A stretch of DNA of 10,736 nucleotides from an uncultured Oscillospiraceae bacterium. Its GTDB lineage: Bacteria > Bacillota > Clostridia > Oscillospirales > Oscillospiraceae. Made by a program: the position numbers and the translations under genes. A model generated the notes under the pieces. The model was not told the DNA's origin and made no database searches. It saw only the letters and a list, made by a program, of their open reading frames with translations. Positions 1 to 5,743 of this stretch are shown here, piece by piece (the stretch's first letter is position 1; each line of letters begins with the position of its first letter). The stretch is from assembly GCA_934659475.1 (NCBI GenBank), contig CAKUHX010000047.1, positions 1 to 10,736 on the forward strand. Direction: 5' to 3'.

Positions 1-248
1 GGCGGCTGAAGCTGGGCTACTCCCGGGCCGCCCGCCTGGTGGACCAGATGGAGGAGAAGGGCATCGTGGGCCCCTTCGAGGGCAGCAAGCCCCGCCAGCT
101 GCTGATCACCAAGGAGCAGTGGCAGGAGATGAAGCTGCGCCGGTCCGGCGGAGCCGCCCCTGCGCCGTCTCCTGTATCCGATGCCGAGGATATGCCCCCC
201 TTTGACGTGGAGGAGGGCCTTGACCGGGCGGAGGAGGATACACTGTAA
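1..248 (+). CDS. ftsK: FtsK/SpoIIIE-type DNA translocase, C-terminal end (partial)
   Basis: This is the 3' end of a gene that enters from the left; the frame is read from base 3 and closes with TAA at 246-248, giving about 81 visible residues. The first half (LGYSRAARLVDQMEEKGIVGP, then a GSKPRQLL-like stretch) is the winged-helix gamma domain of FtsK/SpoIIIE, which reads oriented DNA motifs and directs the hexameric pump. The motor domain lies outside the window. FtsK-type pumps clear chromosomes from the division septum, and SpoIIIE moves the chromosome into the forespore; which role this one has cannot be told from the tail. After the gamma domain there is a tail of roughly 35 residues rich in Pro and acidic residues (ending EEDTL), longer than the short end I would expect in B. 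subtilis SpoIIIE. Family is secure; the exact subtype is not. Confidence 0.88.
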   Translation, partial: RLKLGYSRAARLVDQMEEKGIVGPFEGSKPRQLLITKEQWQEMKLRRSGGAAPAPSPVSDAEDMPPFDVEEGLDRAEEDTL

Positions 249-252
249 GATC

Positions 253-288
253 TCAAACCATCCACCGGTGCTCCGGCGGATGGTTTGA
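253..288 (+). terminator. Long hairpin after ftsK, possible terminator or attenuator
   Basis: An inverted repeat begins 5 bases after the ftsK stop. Eleven bp (253-263 with 278-288) pair perfectly, then comes one A-C mismatch (264/277), then four more G-C pairs (265-268 with 273-276) around a TGCT loop. Stability should be high. It lacks the T-run expected of a classical Rho-independent terminator (GAAACG follows), so it may be a weak terminator, an mRNA-end stabiliser or a processing site. The ribosome binding site of the next gene follows directly at 294-299 and is not inside the stem. Confidence 0.55.
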
Positions 289-305
289 AACGTGGAGGAA
301 CTGAG

Positions 306-1154
306 ATGAAACGGAAACAATTCTGCCAGCTGTCGCCAATGGCCTTCCGTCTGGCGGTGGCCCGCTGCTGTGCGGTCCGGTGTATCCAAGACGGGATCTC
401 CGGGATCACATTCGCGTCCCAGCGGCAGGATGAGCTTCTGCCCCAAGTGGTTTACAGGCATAAATCCCTGATCCGGCGCAGATTGGGGAATGTGGATATG
501 GAACTACAGGAGAACAAGGCGGTCAATCTGGCCCTGGCCGCTCCTATGGTATCCAAGATACTGATCCGGCCCGGAGAGGTTTTCTCCTTTTGGAGGCTGG
601 CGGGGCCGCCCACGGTAAAGCGAGGCTTTCGGGAGGGGCTGACCATCGCCAATGGCCGGACGGGCCGGGGGACAGGCGGCGGGATGTGTCAGTTTACCAA
701 CCTGATCCACTGGATGGTGCTCCATTCTCCCCTGGAGGTGGTGGAGCGCCACCACCACGATGGATTGGACCTGTTTCCCGACTTCAACCGACAGATCCCC
801 TTTGGGACTGGCACCTCCATTTCCTACAATTATGTAGACTACCGGTTTCGTAACCCTACCCGGAACACCTTTCAGCTGGTCGTATGGACCACGGCGGAGT
901 ATCTCTGCGGGGAGCTGCGGGCAGAGTTCCGCCCGCAGTGGAACTACCACATTCGGACCGAGGGGGACGGCTTTCTGCAAGAACCGGACGGGGTTTACCG
1001 GGTGGGCCGTGTCTACCGGGATACGATAGACAGCAAAACGGGGGACCGGGTTGCCCGGGAATTGATCCAGGAGAACCATGCCCGGGTGCTGTATGACGTC
1101 AAAGACATTGACCCGGTAAAATTCATTATGCAGGGAGAGAAAACTGAGGGATGA
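306..1154 (+). CDS. VanW family protein
   Basis: A 282-residue protein with a VanW domain, a family named after an accessory gene of vanB-type vancomycin-resistance clusters whose biochemical function is unknown to me. Visible signatures, numbered from the chosen start: GEVFSFWRLAG at 90-100, GGGMCQF at 124-130 with the family's conserved Cys, SPLEVVERHHHDG at 141-153 with a cluster of three His and an Asp, and PFGTGTSISYNYVDYRF at 165-181. There is no signal peptide or membrane segment, so it is probably cytosolic. It resembles the short single-domain VanW type rather than the surface-exposed YoaR type with extra domains. I chose ATG 306 because GGAGGA (294-299) sits 6 bases upstream; a TTG at 285 in the same frame would start inside the hairpin and has no ribosome binding site. 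The stop overlaps the next gene's start (ATGA), so the two are probably translated together. No van ligase, VanX or VanRS genes are nearby, so a resistance role cannot be inferred. GC content looks somewhat lower than in its neighbours, which could mean acquisition. Confidence 0.85.
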   Translation: MKRKQFCQLSPMAFRLAVARCCAVRCIQDGISGITFASQRQDELLPQVVYRHKSLIRRRLGNVDMELQENKAVNLALAAPMVSKILIRPGEVFSFWRLAGPPTVKRGFREGLTIANGRTGRGTGGGMCQFTNLIHWMVLHSPLEVVERHHHDGLDLFPDFNRQIPFGTGTSISYNYVDYRFRNPTRNTFQLVVWTTAEYLCGELRAEFRPQWNYHIRTEGDGFLQEPDGVYRVGRVYRDTIDSKTGDRVARELIQENHARVLYDVKDIDPVKFIMQGEKTEG

Positions 1155-2365
1155 ACCAATCCAAAAAGATGGCAGTCCGACTCTTTACCCTTGTAGTCAT
1201 CTGCGTGGGACTGGCAGACGGCCTGGGGGCGAAAATCTTTTCCAACTATTACAACGAGGTGTTTCATATCACCGCCGTGCAGCGGGGCTTTCTGGAGATA
1301 CCCCGGGAGAGCCCGGGCATCCTGTGTATGCTGCTGGTGGCGGCTCTGAGCAGTCTGGGCAATATCTGGATGGGGATGATCGCCCAGCTGCTGTCCATGA
1401 TCGGTCTGGTGGTCATGGGCTGTATGTCCCCCACCTATGGCGTGATGCTGTGCTTCCTGTTCGTGCAGTCGCTGGGCTCCCATTTCTTTATGCCGCTGAA
1501 CGACGCCATCGCCATGGATCTGGCGGAGAAGGGCAAGGTAGGCACCGGATTGGGGCGCTTTAAGGGCGTGTCCACCATGAGCGCCATGGTGGCGGCCTGC
1601 GTGATCTTTGTGGGCTTCCGCACGGGGGTGTTTACCTTTGCTGACCGGGTCATTCTGCCGTTTGTCCTCGCCGCCGCTCTCACTGCGGCGGCCATCGCCC
1701 TGCTGGCGTTCATGCTGCCGGTGATGGGCCGGGGCAGCGCGGCCGGCGGCCGGGGCCTGCTGGTCCGCCGGGAGTATATGCCCTATTACATGGTCACTCT
1801 GGCCTATGGCTGCCAGAAGCGCATCCGCATCGTGTTCGCCCCCTGGGTCATCATCAACCTGCTGGGGCAGGGGGCCGACACTCTGGCCCTGCTGACCATT
1901 GTGGTCCATCTGGCGGGCAGCTGGATGGCCCCGCAGATCGGAAAGCTGCTGGACCATCTGGGGGTGAAAAAGACCCTATGGGCAGAGGCGGTGTATATTT
2001 TGATCACCTTCACCCTGATGGGGCTGGTGGCGGGCATGCTGGCAGACGGGACCCTGACGAGCGGGGGCTGGCAGAGCTGGGTGGTATTCGCGGCCTATGT
2101 GGTCTGTATGCTGTTCGACCAGTTCGGCATGGTGCACTCCTTTATGATGCGGTCCATCGCGCTGGAGCCCAGCGAGGTGACCCGCACCCTGTCTGTGGGC
2201 CTGGGCGTGGACCATGTGATGGCCATCGTGGCCTCTCCCATCATGGGGATGATCTGGGAGGGCCTTGGCGTACAGTATGTGTTCTATCTGGCGGCGCTGT
2301 CCGCCCTGCTTCAGATCGCCGCCTCCCGTATGCTGAAGGAGGATATACGGCGGGTGAAGGCGTGA
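1151..2365 (+). CDS. Major facilitator superfamily (MFS) transporter
   Basis: A 404-residue polytopic membrane protein with about 12 hydrophobic segments in two halves separated by a basic loop near residues 193-207 (GRGSAAGGRGLLVRRE), the usual MFS layout. The first helix (about 9-26) is followed by SNYYNEVFHITAVQRGFLEIPRE (31-53), a stretch I associate with a clostridial MFS subgroup of unknown substrate. DHLGVKK (268-274) occupies the loop between helices of the second half where an MFS motif-A-like segment is often found. Charged residues within the helices are few (D119, D123, D323, D354). The start overlaps the vanW stop by four bases; the best Shine-Dalgarno-like match, AGGGAG at 1133-1138, is about 12 bases away, so translation probably depends on coupling from vanW. 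Substrate is unknown: sugar, peptide, drug or osmolyte are all possible. The pairing with VanW hints at an envelope-related or drug-related compound, but that is inference only. Confidence 0.85.
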   Translation: MNQSKKMAVRLFTLVVICVGLADGLGAKIFSNYYNEVFHITAVQRGFLEIPRESPGILCMLLVAALSSLGNIWMGMIAQLLSMIGLVVMGCMSPTYGVMLCFLFVQSLGSHFFMPLNDAIAMDLAEKGKVGTGLGRFKGVSTMSAMVAACVIFVGFRTGVFTFADRVILPFVLAAALTAAAIALLAFMLPVMGRGSAAGGRGLLVRREYMPYYMVTLAYGCQKRIRIVFAPWVIINLLGQGADTLALLTIVVHLAGSWMAPQIGKLLDHLGVKKTLWAEAVYILITFTLMGLVAGMLADGTLTSGGWQSWVVFAAYVVCMLFDQFGMVHSFMMRSIALEPSEVTRTLSVGLGVDHVMAIVASPIMGMIWEGLGVQYVFYLAALSALLQIAASRMLKEDIRRVKA

Positions 2366-2402
2366 CCTGCCGTTTTTCCCGCGCTGAAAGGCGGCGGGAC
2401 AT

Positions 2403-2437
2403 GACCGCCATGGAGAGAGAATCCATCGAAAGCGGTC
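2403..2437 (+). other. Interrupted hairpin after the MFS gene
   Basis: GACCGC (2403-2408) pairs with GCGGTC (2432-2437), and inside it ATGGA (2410-2414) pairs with TCCAT (2422-2426) around a 7-base loop, with 1 and 5 unpaired bases between the stems. It starts 38 bases after the transporter stop and is followed by an AT-rich stretch (ATAAAATATTT, 2443-2453) rather than a clean T-run. It may be a weak end signal for the vanW-MFS transcript or part of the sigG control region. Confidence 0.3.
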
Positions 2438-2450
2438 AGACGATAAAATA
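2419..2450 (+). promoter_or_regulatory. Candidate forespore-type (SigF/SigG) promoter for sigG
   Basis: The only AT-rich patch of the MFS-sigG gap is CGATAAAATA at 2441-2450. It matches most of the A/T positions of a SigF-like -10 element, with two mismatches by my reading. GAATC at 2419-2423 could be the -35, with a 17-base spacer. Transcription would then start near 2456, giving a leader of about 75 bases with two hairpins. The match is loose and overlaps the preceding hairpin; treat as a candidate only. Confidence 0.25.
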
Positions 2451-2455
2451 TTTCC

Positions 2456-2471
2456 ACTGTCGGCGGACAGT
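2456..2471 (+). other. Small perfect hairpin in the sigG leader
   Basis: ACTGTC (2456-2461) pairs with GACAGT (2466-2471) around a GGCG loop: six perfect pairs. If the candidate promoter just upstream is right, this hairpin would form the extreme 5' end of the sigG mRNA, a position that often protects transcripts from 5'-end decay. Confidence 0.35.
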
Positions 2472-2474
2472 ATG

Positions 2475-2525
2475 AAACCTCCCGGACCGGAGATACTGGA
2501 TTTACCAGTTTTCGGCGGGAGGTTT
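2475..2525 (+). promoter_or_regulatory. Hairpin that hides the sigG ribosome binding site
   Basis: Ten perfect pairs join AAACCTCCCG (2475-2484) with CGGGAGGTTT (2516-2525). The stem continues, after a GA bulge, as CCGGAG (2487-2492) with TTTCGG (2510-2515, three pairs being G-U or A-U), and after an AT bulge as ACTGG (2495-2499) with CCAGT (2505-2509) around ATTTA. The total is about 21 pairs. The GGGAGG at 2517-2522 is the sigG Shine-Dalgarno sequence, 8 bases before ATG 2531, and it is fully paired. TTTTTT at 2523-2528 follows the GC-rich arm, so the same element also looks like an intrinsic terminator. Either reading would lower SigG output. In B. subtilis, sigG is also reported to have an mRNA secondary structure that dampens its translation. 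Confidence 0.75.
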
Positions 2526-2530
2526 TTTAT

Positions 2531-3301
2531 ATGCAGAATAAAGTGGAGATCTGCGGGGTAAACACCGCCCGGCTGAAGGTGCTGAAGAGCGATGAGATGC
2601 AGGAACTGCTGCTGCGGGTAAAGGCGGGGGATATGCAGGCGCGGGACGAGCTGATCCGGGGAAACCTGCGGTTGGTGCTGTCGGTGATCCAGAAATTCAC
2701 CAACCGGGGGGAGAACGTGGACGACCTGTTCCAGGTGGGCTGCATCGGGCTGATCAAGGCCATCGATAACTTTGATGTGGATCTGAACGTAAAGTTCTCC
2801 ACCTACGGTGTGCCCATGATCGTGGGGGAGATCCGCCGCTACCTCCGGGACAACAGCGCCATGCGGGTATCCCGTTCCATGCGGGACACCGCCTATAAGG
2901 TGCTGCAGGCCAAGGAGGCCTATCTGGCCCAGCACCAGAAGGAGCCCACTGTGGAGGAGATCGCCGCCATACTGGGTATACGGCGGGAGGATGTGGTCTT
3001 CGCCCTTGACGCCATTCTGGAGCCTATCTCCCTCTATGAGCCCATATACTCCGACAGCGGAGACACGGTCTGTGTGATGGATCAGGTGCGGGACACCAAG
3101 AACACGGACGAGCGCTGGATGGAGCGCATCGCCTTGAAGGAGGCGGTGGGGCACCTGACGGAGCGGGAGAGAAAGATCCTGTCCATGCGGTTTTTTCAGG
3201 GCAAGACCCAGATGGAGGTGTCCTCTGAGATCGGCATTTCCCAGGCACAGGTGTCCCGGCTGGAGAAGAACGCCCTGCGGCAGATCCGGAAAGAGCTGTG
3301 A
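2531..3301 (+). CDS. sigG: RNA polymerase sporulation-specific sigma factor SigG
   Basis: A 256-residue sigma-70 family factor that directs late gene expression in the forespore. The N-terminal NKVEICGVNTARL (3-15) closely matches the SigG hallmark, and the length is close to B. subtilis SigG (about 260). Region 2 carries NLRLVLSVIQKF (45-56), DDLFQVGCIGLIKAIDNFD (64-82) and the -10-binding FSTYGVPMIVGEIRRYLRD (89-107). Region 3 includes FALDAILEPISLYEPIY (157-173). Region 4 has a helix-turn-helix around 225-248 containing TQMEVSSEIGISQAQVSRLE. Start ATG 2531 has GGGAGG at 2517-2522, which lies inside a strong hairpin. The usual partners spoIIGA and sigE are not upstream; an MFS transporter is. 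At the position equivalent to Asn45 of B. subtilis SigG, reported as important for inhibition by CsfB/Gin, this protein has Arg43. Identification is firm. Confidence 0.96.
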   Translation: MQNKVEICGVNTARLKVLKSDEMQELLLRVKAGDMQARDELIRGNLRLVLSVIQKFTNRGENVDDLFQVGCIGLIKAIDNFDVDLNVKFSTYGVPMIVGEIRRYLRDNSAMRVSRSMRDTAYKVLQAKEAYLAQHQKEPTVEEIAAILGIRREDVVFALDAILEPISLYEPIYSDSGDTVCVMDQVRDTKNTDERWMERIALKEAVGHLTERERKILSMRFFQGKTQMEVSSEIGISQAQVSRLEKNALRQIRKEL

Positions 3302-3322
3302 TCGACAGGAAAAAGATACAAA

Positions 3323-3350
3323 GATCCCCGGGGAGCATGCCCCGGGGATC
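3323..3350. terminator. Bidirectional terminator between sigG and the ZIP gene
   Basis: GATCCCCGGGG (3323-3333) pairs perfectly with CCCCGGGGATC (3340-3350) around AGCATG: 11 pairs, 8 of them G-C. It lies between two convergent genes, 22 bases after the sigG stop and 3 bases beyond the stop of the minus-strand ZIP gene. On the minus strand it is followed by TTTGTATCTTTTT, a fair T-rich tail; on the plus strand the tail is GGCTTATCCC, which is poor. It probably works mainly for the ZIP gene and partly for sigG. Confidence 0.8.
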
Positions 3351-3353
3351 GGC

Positions 3354-4145
3354 TTATCCCAGCGCAACGTCCAGGATCATCATCAGCAGAAAGCCGACCA
3401 TAACGCCCAGCGTGCCGCTGTGTCCGCCGGACGGGGGACTGGCCTCCGGGATCAACTCCTCTACCACTACATAAAGCATACAGCCGGCGGCGAAGGACAA
3501 CAGCCAGGGCAGCAGGGCGTGTACCGTCCCTGCCGCCAGAACGGTCAGCAGGGCGAACACCGGCTCCACCAGTCCGGAGGCCGTGCCCATGAGGAAGGCC
3601 CGGCCCCGGCCCATTCCTTCCTGCCGCAGGGGGAGAGAGATGGCGGCCCCTTCGGGGAAGTTCTGGATGCCGATCCCGGCGGCCAGAGCAAGGGCGGAGG
3701 CCATCATGGCCGGGTCCTCTCCTCGGGCGGCCAGGGCGCAGGCCACCCCCACCGCCATGCCCTCCGGGATGTTGTGCAGGGTGACCGCCAGCACCAGCAT
3801 GGCGGTGCGCCGCCGGGAGGTGTGTCCCGGGGCGCAGTGAAAGCTCTCGGGGGAGAGCCGGGGCAGCAGCTCCCCCATGGCCAGAAGAAAGACGATCCCC
3901 AGCACCGACCCGCCGGCGGCGGGCAGCCAGCCGGGCAGTCCAAGCTCCTGCGCCGTCTCTATGGCGGGGATGAGCAGCGACCACATGCTGGAGGCGATCA
4001 TCACCCCCGCGGCAAAGCCCAGCATGATCCGCTGGAGCACGGGGGAGGCAGCCCCCCGGAAGAAGAATACAACGGCCGCGCCTGCGGCGGTCATCAGGGC
4101 GGTGAACCCGGTGCCCGCGGCGGCCCATAACAGTGCGTGCGTCAC
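3354..4145 (-). CDS. ZIP family divalent metal transporter
   Basis: A 263-residue membrane protein of the ZIP (Zrt/Irt-like) family, which brings Zn2+, Fe2+, Mn2+ or related ions into the cytoplasm. The two metal-site helices are clear: HNIPEG at 124-129 and QNFPEG at 161-166, with VEELIPEA at 228-235 near the C-terminus, as in bacterial ZupT/GufA-type members. About eight hydrophobic segments are visible. The loop before the first metal helix contains His103, Cys104 and His108 (SFHCAPGHTS), a possible metal-sensing or delivery site. In many ZIPs the first residue of the second motif is His, Asn or Gln, so Q161 is not by itself a defect. The start is GTG at 4145-4143, with AAAGGA 8 bases upstream on the minus strand; a later in-frame start is possible. 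It is convergent with sigG and divergent from pyrH. No Zur- or Fur-like box was recognised, so the metal cannot be assigned. Confidence 0.88.
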   Translation of the reverse strand: MTHALLWAAAGTGFTALMTAAGAAVVFFFRGAASPVLQRIMLGFAAGVMIASSMWSLLIPAIETAQELGLPGWLPAAGGSVLGIVFLLAMGELLPRLSPESFHCAPGHTSRRRTAMLVLAVTLHNIPEGMAVGVACALAARGEDPAMMASALALAAGIGIQNFPEGAAISLPLRQEGMGRGRAFLMGTASGLVEPVFALLTVLAAGTVHALLPWLLSFAAGCMLYVVVEELIPEASPPSGGHSGTLGVMVGFLLMMILDVALG

Positions 4146-4387
4146 AATGAAGGTCCTTTCTGCCGGTGCGGAAGGGCCGCCCGGCGGTTATTTCCAGTTC
4201 AGACTATGAGACGACCGCCGTGCGGGTGTGCGCCGGAGGGGGAAGGAGCTGTGAAAAAAGAGAAAACTTTTTTTCACCCCCTATGCAAATGGGAAGAAAT
4301 ATATTACAATAGACGGGAATCAAAAATGCCGTTTCCGGGTCCCGCTGCGAGGGCCGCGACAGGAAGAAAGCTGAGGAGTGGTTTGAA
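4146..4387. other. Divergent intergenic region, ZIP gene and pyrH
   Basis: These 242 bases contain no convincing gene. The left part (4146-4250) is GC-rich and must hold the minus-strand ZIP promoter, but I could not pick a credible -10/-35 pair there. The right part (4251-4310) is sharply AT-rich and holds the pyrH promoter. The leader from about 4316 to 4387 contains an ATG at 4326 that opens a 31-codon frame running past the pyrH start to 4421; it has no good ribosome binding site. Confidence 0.6.
4254..4310 (+). promoter_or_regulatory. Probable housekeeping promoter of the pyrH cluster with UP-like element
   Basis: TACAAT at 4305-4310 is a good SigA -10 in an AT-rich stretch (GAAATATATTACAATAG). 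With a 17-base spacer the -35 would be TATGCA (4282-4287), only 3 of 6 consensus positions. Upstream, A-runs and T-runs at 4254-4274 fall about 40-60 bases before the likely start near 4316, where an UP element contacts the alpha subunit, and could compensate. The same bases form a perfect inverted repeat: GTGAAAAAA (4251-4259) with TTTTTTCAC (4269-4277). It could instead be an operator. Confidence 0.5.
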
Positions 4388-5104
4388 ATGGAGCAGCCGA
4401 AGTATAAGCGCGTCCTGCTGAAGATCAGTGGCGAGGCTCTGGCGGGAGACGCCTCCCGCGGGCTGGACTTTCAGGTGATCGGGCAGGTCTGCGATGTGAT
4501 CAAGCGCTGTGTGGATATGGGCGTTGAGGTAGGCGTCGTGGTGGGCGGCGGCAACTTCTGGCGCGGGCTGAAGGACGGCGGCGACAAGATGGTGCGGGTC
4601 CGGGCCGACCACATGGGGATGCTGGCTACGGTGATCAACGCTCTGGCTGTGGCCGACGTGCTGGAGCAGAAGGGCGTTGAGGTGCGGGTGCAGACCGCCA
4701 TTGAGATGCACTCCGTGGCCGAACCGTACATCCGCTCCCGGGCCATCCGCCATCTGGAGAAGGGCCGGGTGGTCATCTTCGGCTGCGGCACCGGAAACCC
4801 CTTCTTTTCCACGGACACCGCAGCGGTGCTGCGGGCGGCCGAGATCGACGCCGACATCATCCTGCTGGCCAAGAACATCGACGGCGTATACTCCGCCGAC
4901 CCGAAGAAGGATCCCACCGCGGTGAAGTACGATTCCATCTCTTACGACGATGTGCTGGCCCAGCACCTGCAGGTGATGGACTCCACTGCCACCTCTCTGT
5001 CCATGGACAATAAGATCCCCGTGCTGCTCTTCGCCCTGAAGGACCCGGAAAACATCATCCGCGCCGTGATGGGCGAGAAGATCGGGACCGTGGTAGAGGG
5101 GTGA
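4388..5104 (+). CDS. pyrH: UMP kinase
   Basis: A 238-residue uridylate kinase of the amino-acid kinase fold that phosphorylates UMP to UDP with ATP, the committed step toward UTP and CTP; cytosolic and normally hexameric. Motifs: KISGEAL at 12-18 (phosphate loop), GGGNFWRG at 53-60, [10 protein letters not shown] at 72-81, [13 protein letters not shown] at 134-146 (UMP site) and [12 protein letters not shown] at 161-172 (ATP side). The length is typical of bacterial PyrH. ATG 4388 has GAGGAG at 4373-4378, 9 bases upstream. It is the first gene of the cluster here: rpsB and tsf, which commonly precede pyrH in Firmicutes, are absent, so it has its own promoter. The CDP-diacylglycerol synthase downstream uses CTP that derives from this reaction. 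Confidence 0.97.
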   Translation: MEQPKYKRVLLKISGEALAGDASRGLDFQVIGQVCDVIKRCVDMGVEVGVVVGGGNFWRGLKDGGDKMVRVRADHMGMLATVINALAVADVLEQKGVEVRVQTAIEMHSVAEPYIRSRAIRHLEKGRVVIFGCGTGNPFFSTDTAAVLRAAEIDADIILLAKNIDGVYSADPKKDPTAVKYDSISYDDVLAQHLQVMDSTATSLSMDNKIPVLLFALKDPENIIRAVMGEKIGTVVEG

Positions 5105-5137
5105 GCGGCCTTTTGCTGACCACAAAACTGTCCGCTC
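5103..5137 (+). other. Hairpin in the pyrH-frr gap
   Basis: GAGCGG (5103-5108, including the end of the pyrH stop codon) pairs with CCGCTC (5132-5137), and inside it TTTTG (5111-5115) pairs with CAAAA (5123-5127), with a 2-by-4 internal loop. No T-run follows, so termination is unlikely. The frr ribosome binding site (AAGGAAGG, ending about 5162) is free. It may mark an mRNA processing or stability site. Confidence 0.35.
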
Positions 5138-5168
5138 CGGCGGCTGATGAAGAAAGGAAGGAACCATT

Positions 5169-5723
5169 ATGACTCCTGAGATCAAGGTATATGACGAGAG
5201 AATGCTAAAGACCATCGAGGTCGTGAAGGCCAACTACGCCTCCGTCCGTGCCGGCCGGGCCAACGCCGCCGTGCTGGACCGCATCCAGGTGGAGTATTAC
5301 GGCACCCCCACCCCCCTGAACCAGGTGGCCGCCATTGCCTCCCCTGACCCCCGCACCCTGACCATCCAGCCCTGGGACGCCACCCTGCTGAAGGCCATCG
5401 AGAAGGCCATCCAGACCTCCGACCTGGGCATCAACCCCCAGAACGACGGTCGGATCATCCGCCTGAACTTCCCCCAGCTGACGGAGGAGCGCCGTAAGGA
5501 TCTGATCAAGCAGGTGCGCAAGTATGGCGAGGACGGCAAGGTGGCCCTGCGGAACATCCGCCGGGACGCTATGGAGGAGTTCAAGAAGAAAAAGAAAGCC
5601 TCTGAGCTGACCGAGGACGATGTGAAGGGCCTGGAGAAGGAACTGCAGGAGCAGACGGACAAGCGCTGCAAGGACATCGACGGGCTGACTGCCAAGAAGG
5701 AGCAGGAGCTGCTGGTGGTCTGA
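5169..5723 (+). CDS. frr: Ribosome recycling factor
   Basis: A 184-residue cytosolic protein that, with EF-G, splits the post-termination ribosome so that it can start again. The length matches the family (about 185). Visible features: GRANAAVLDRIQVEYYG at 29-45 (first long helix into the small domain), IQPWD at 66-70, GRIIRLNFPQLTEERRKDL at 94-112, and RNIRRDA at 128-134 with the conserved basic residues of the three-helix bundle. The C-terminal third is a charged amphipathic helix ending in LLVV. ATG 5169 is preceded by AAGGAAGG at a good distance. It follows pyrH by 64 bases, the order found across most bacteria. Confidence 0.97.
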   Translation: MTPEIKVYDERMLKTIEVVKANYASVRAGRANAAVLDRIQVEYYGTPTPLNQVAAIASPDPRTLTIQPWDATLLKAIEKAIQTSDLGINPQNDGRIIRLNFPQLTEERRKDLIKQVRKYGEDGKVALRNIRRDAMEEFKKKKKASELTEDDVKGLEKELQEQTDKRCKDIDGLTAKKEQELLVV

Positions 5724-5743
5724 TCCTCCGGAGGAAAAGCTGA

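Noticed and set aside
285..305. TTG start for the VanW protein
   Set aside because: It lies in the descending arm of a hairpin and the real GGAGGA comes after it; ATG 306 has correct spacing.
2456..2471. Shared motif between the small sigG leader hairpin and the uppS hairpin (TGTC-GGCGG-GACAG core)
   Set aside because: The common core is about a dozen bases and loop lengths differ; CCGGCGG-like strings are frequent in this sequence, so a shared regulator is not supported.
1976..3367. Open frame of 463 codons on the minus strand opposite the MFS end and sigG
   Set aside because: It covers a clear sigG and MFS end in antisense, has a His/Gln/Gly-rich composition typical of GC-rich shadows and no recognisable domain.
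3196..4128. Minus-strand frame of 310 codons overlapping the ZIP gene
   Set aside because: Same strand but a different frame from the ZIP transporter, Arg/Gly/Pro-rich, no family motifs; the ZIP frame has both metal motifs.
5725..5736. Palindrome TCCTCCGGAGGA just after the frr stop as an operator
   Set aside because: Short, GC-rich and equal to a Shine-Dalgarno sequence joined to its complement; such palindromes are expected by chance here.
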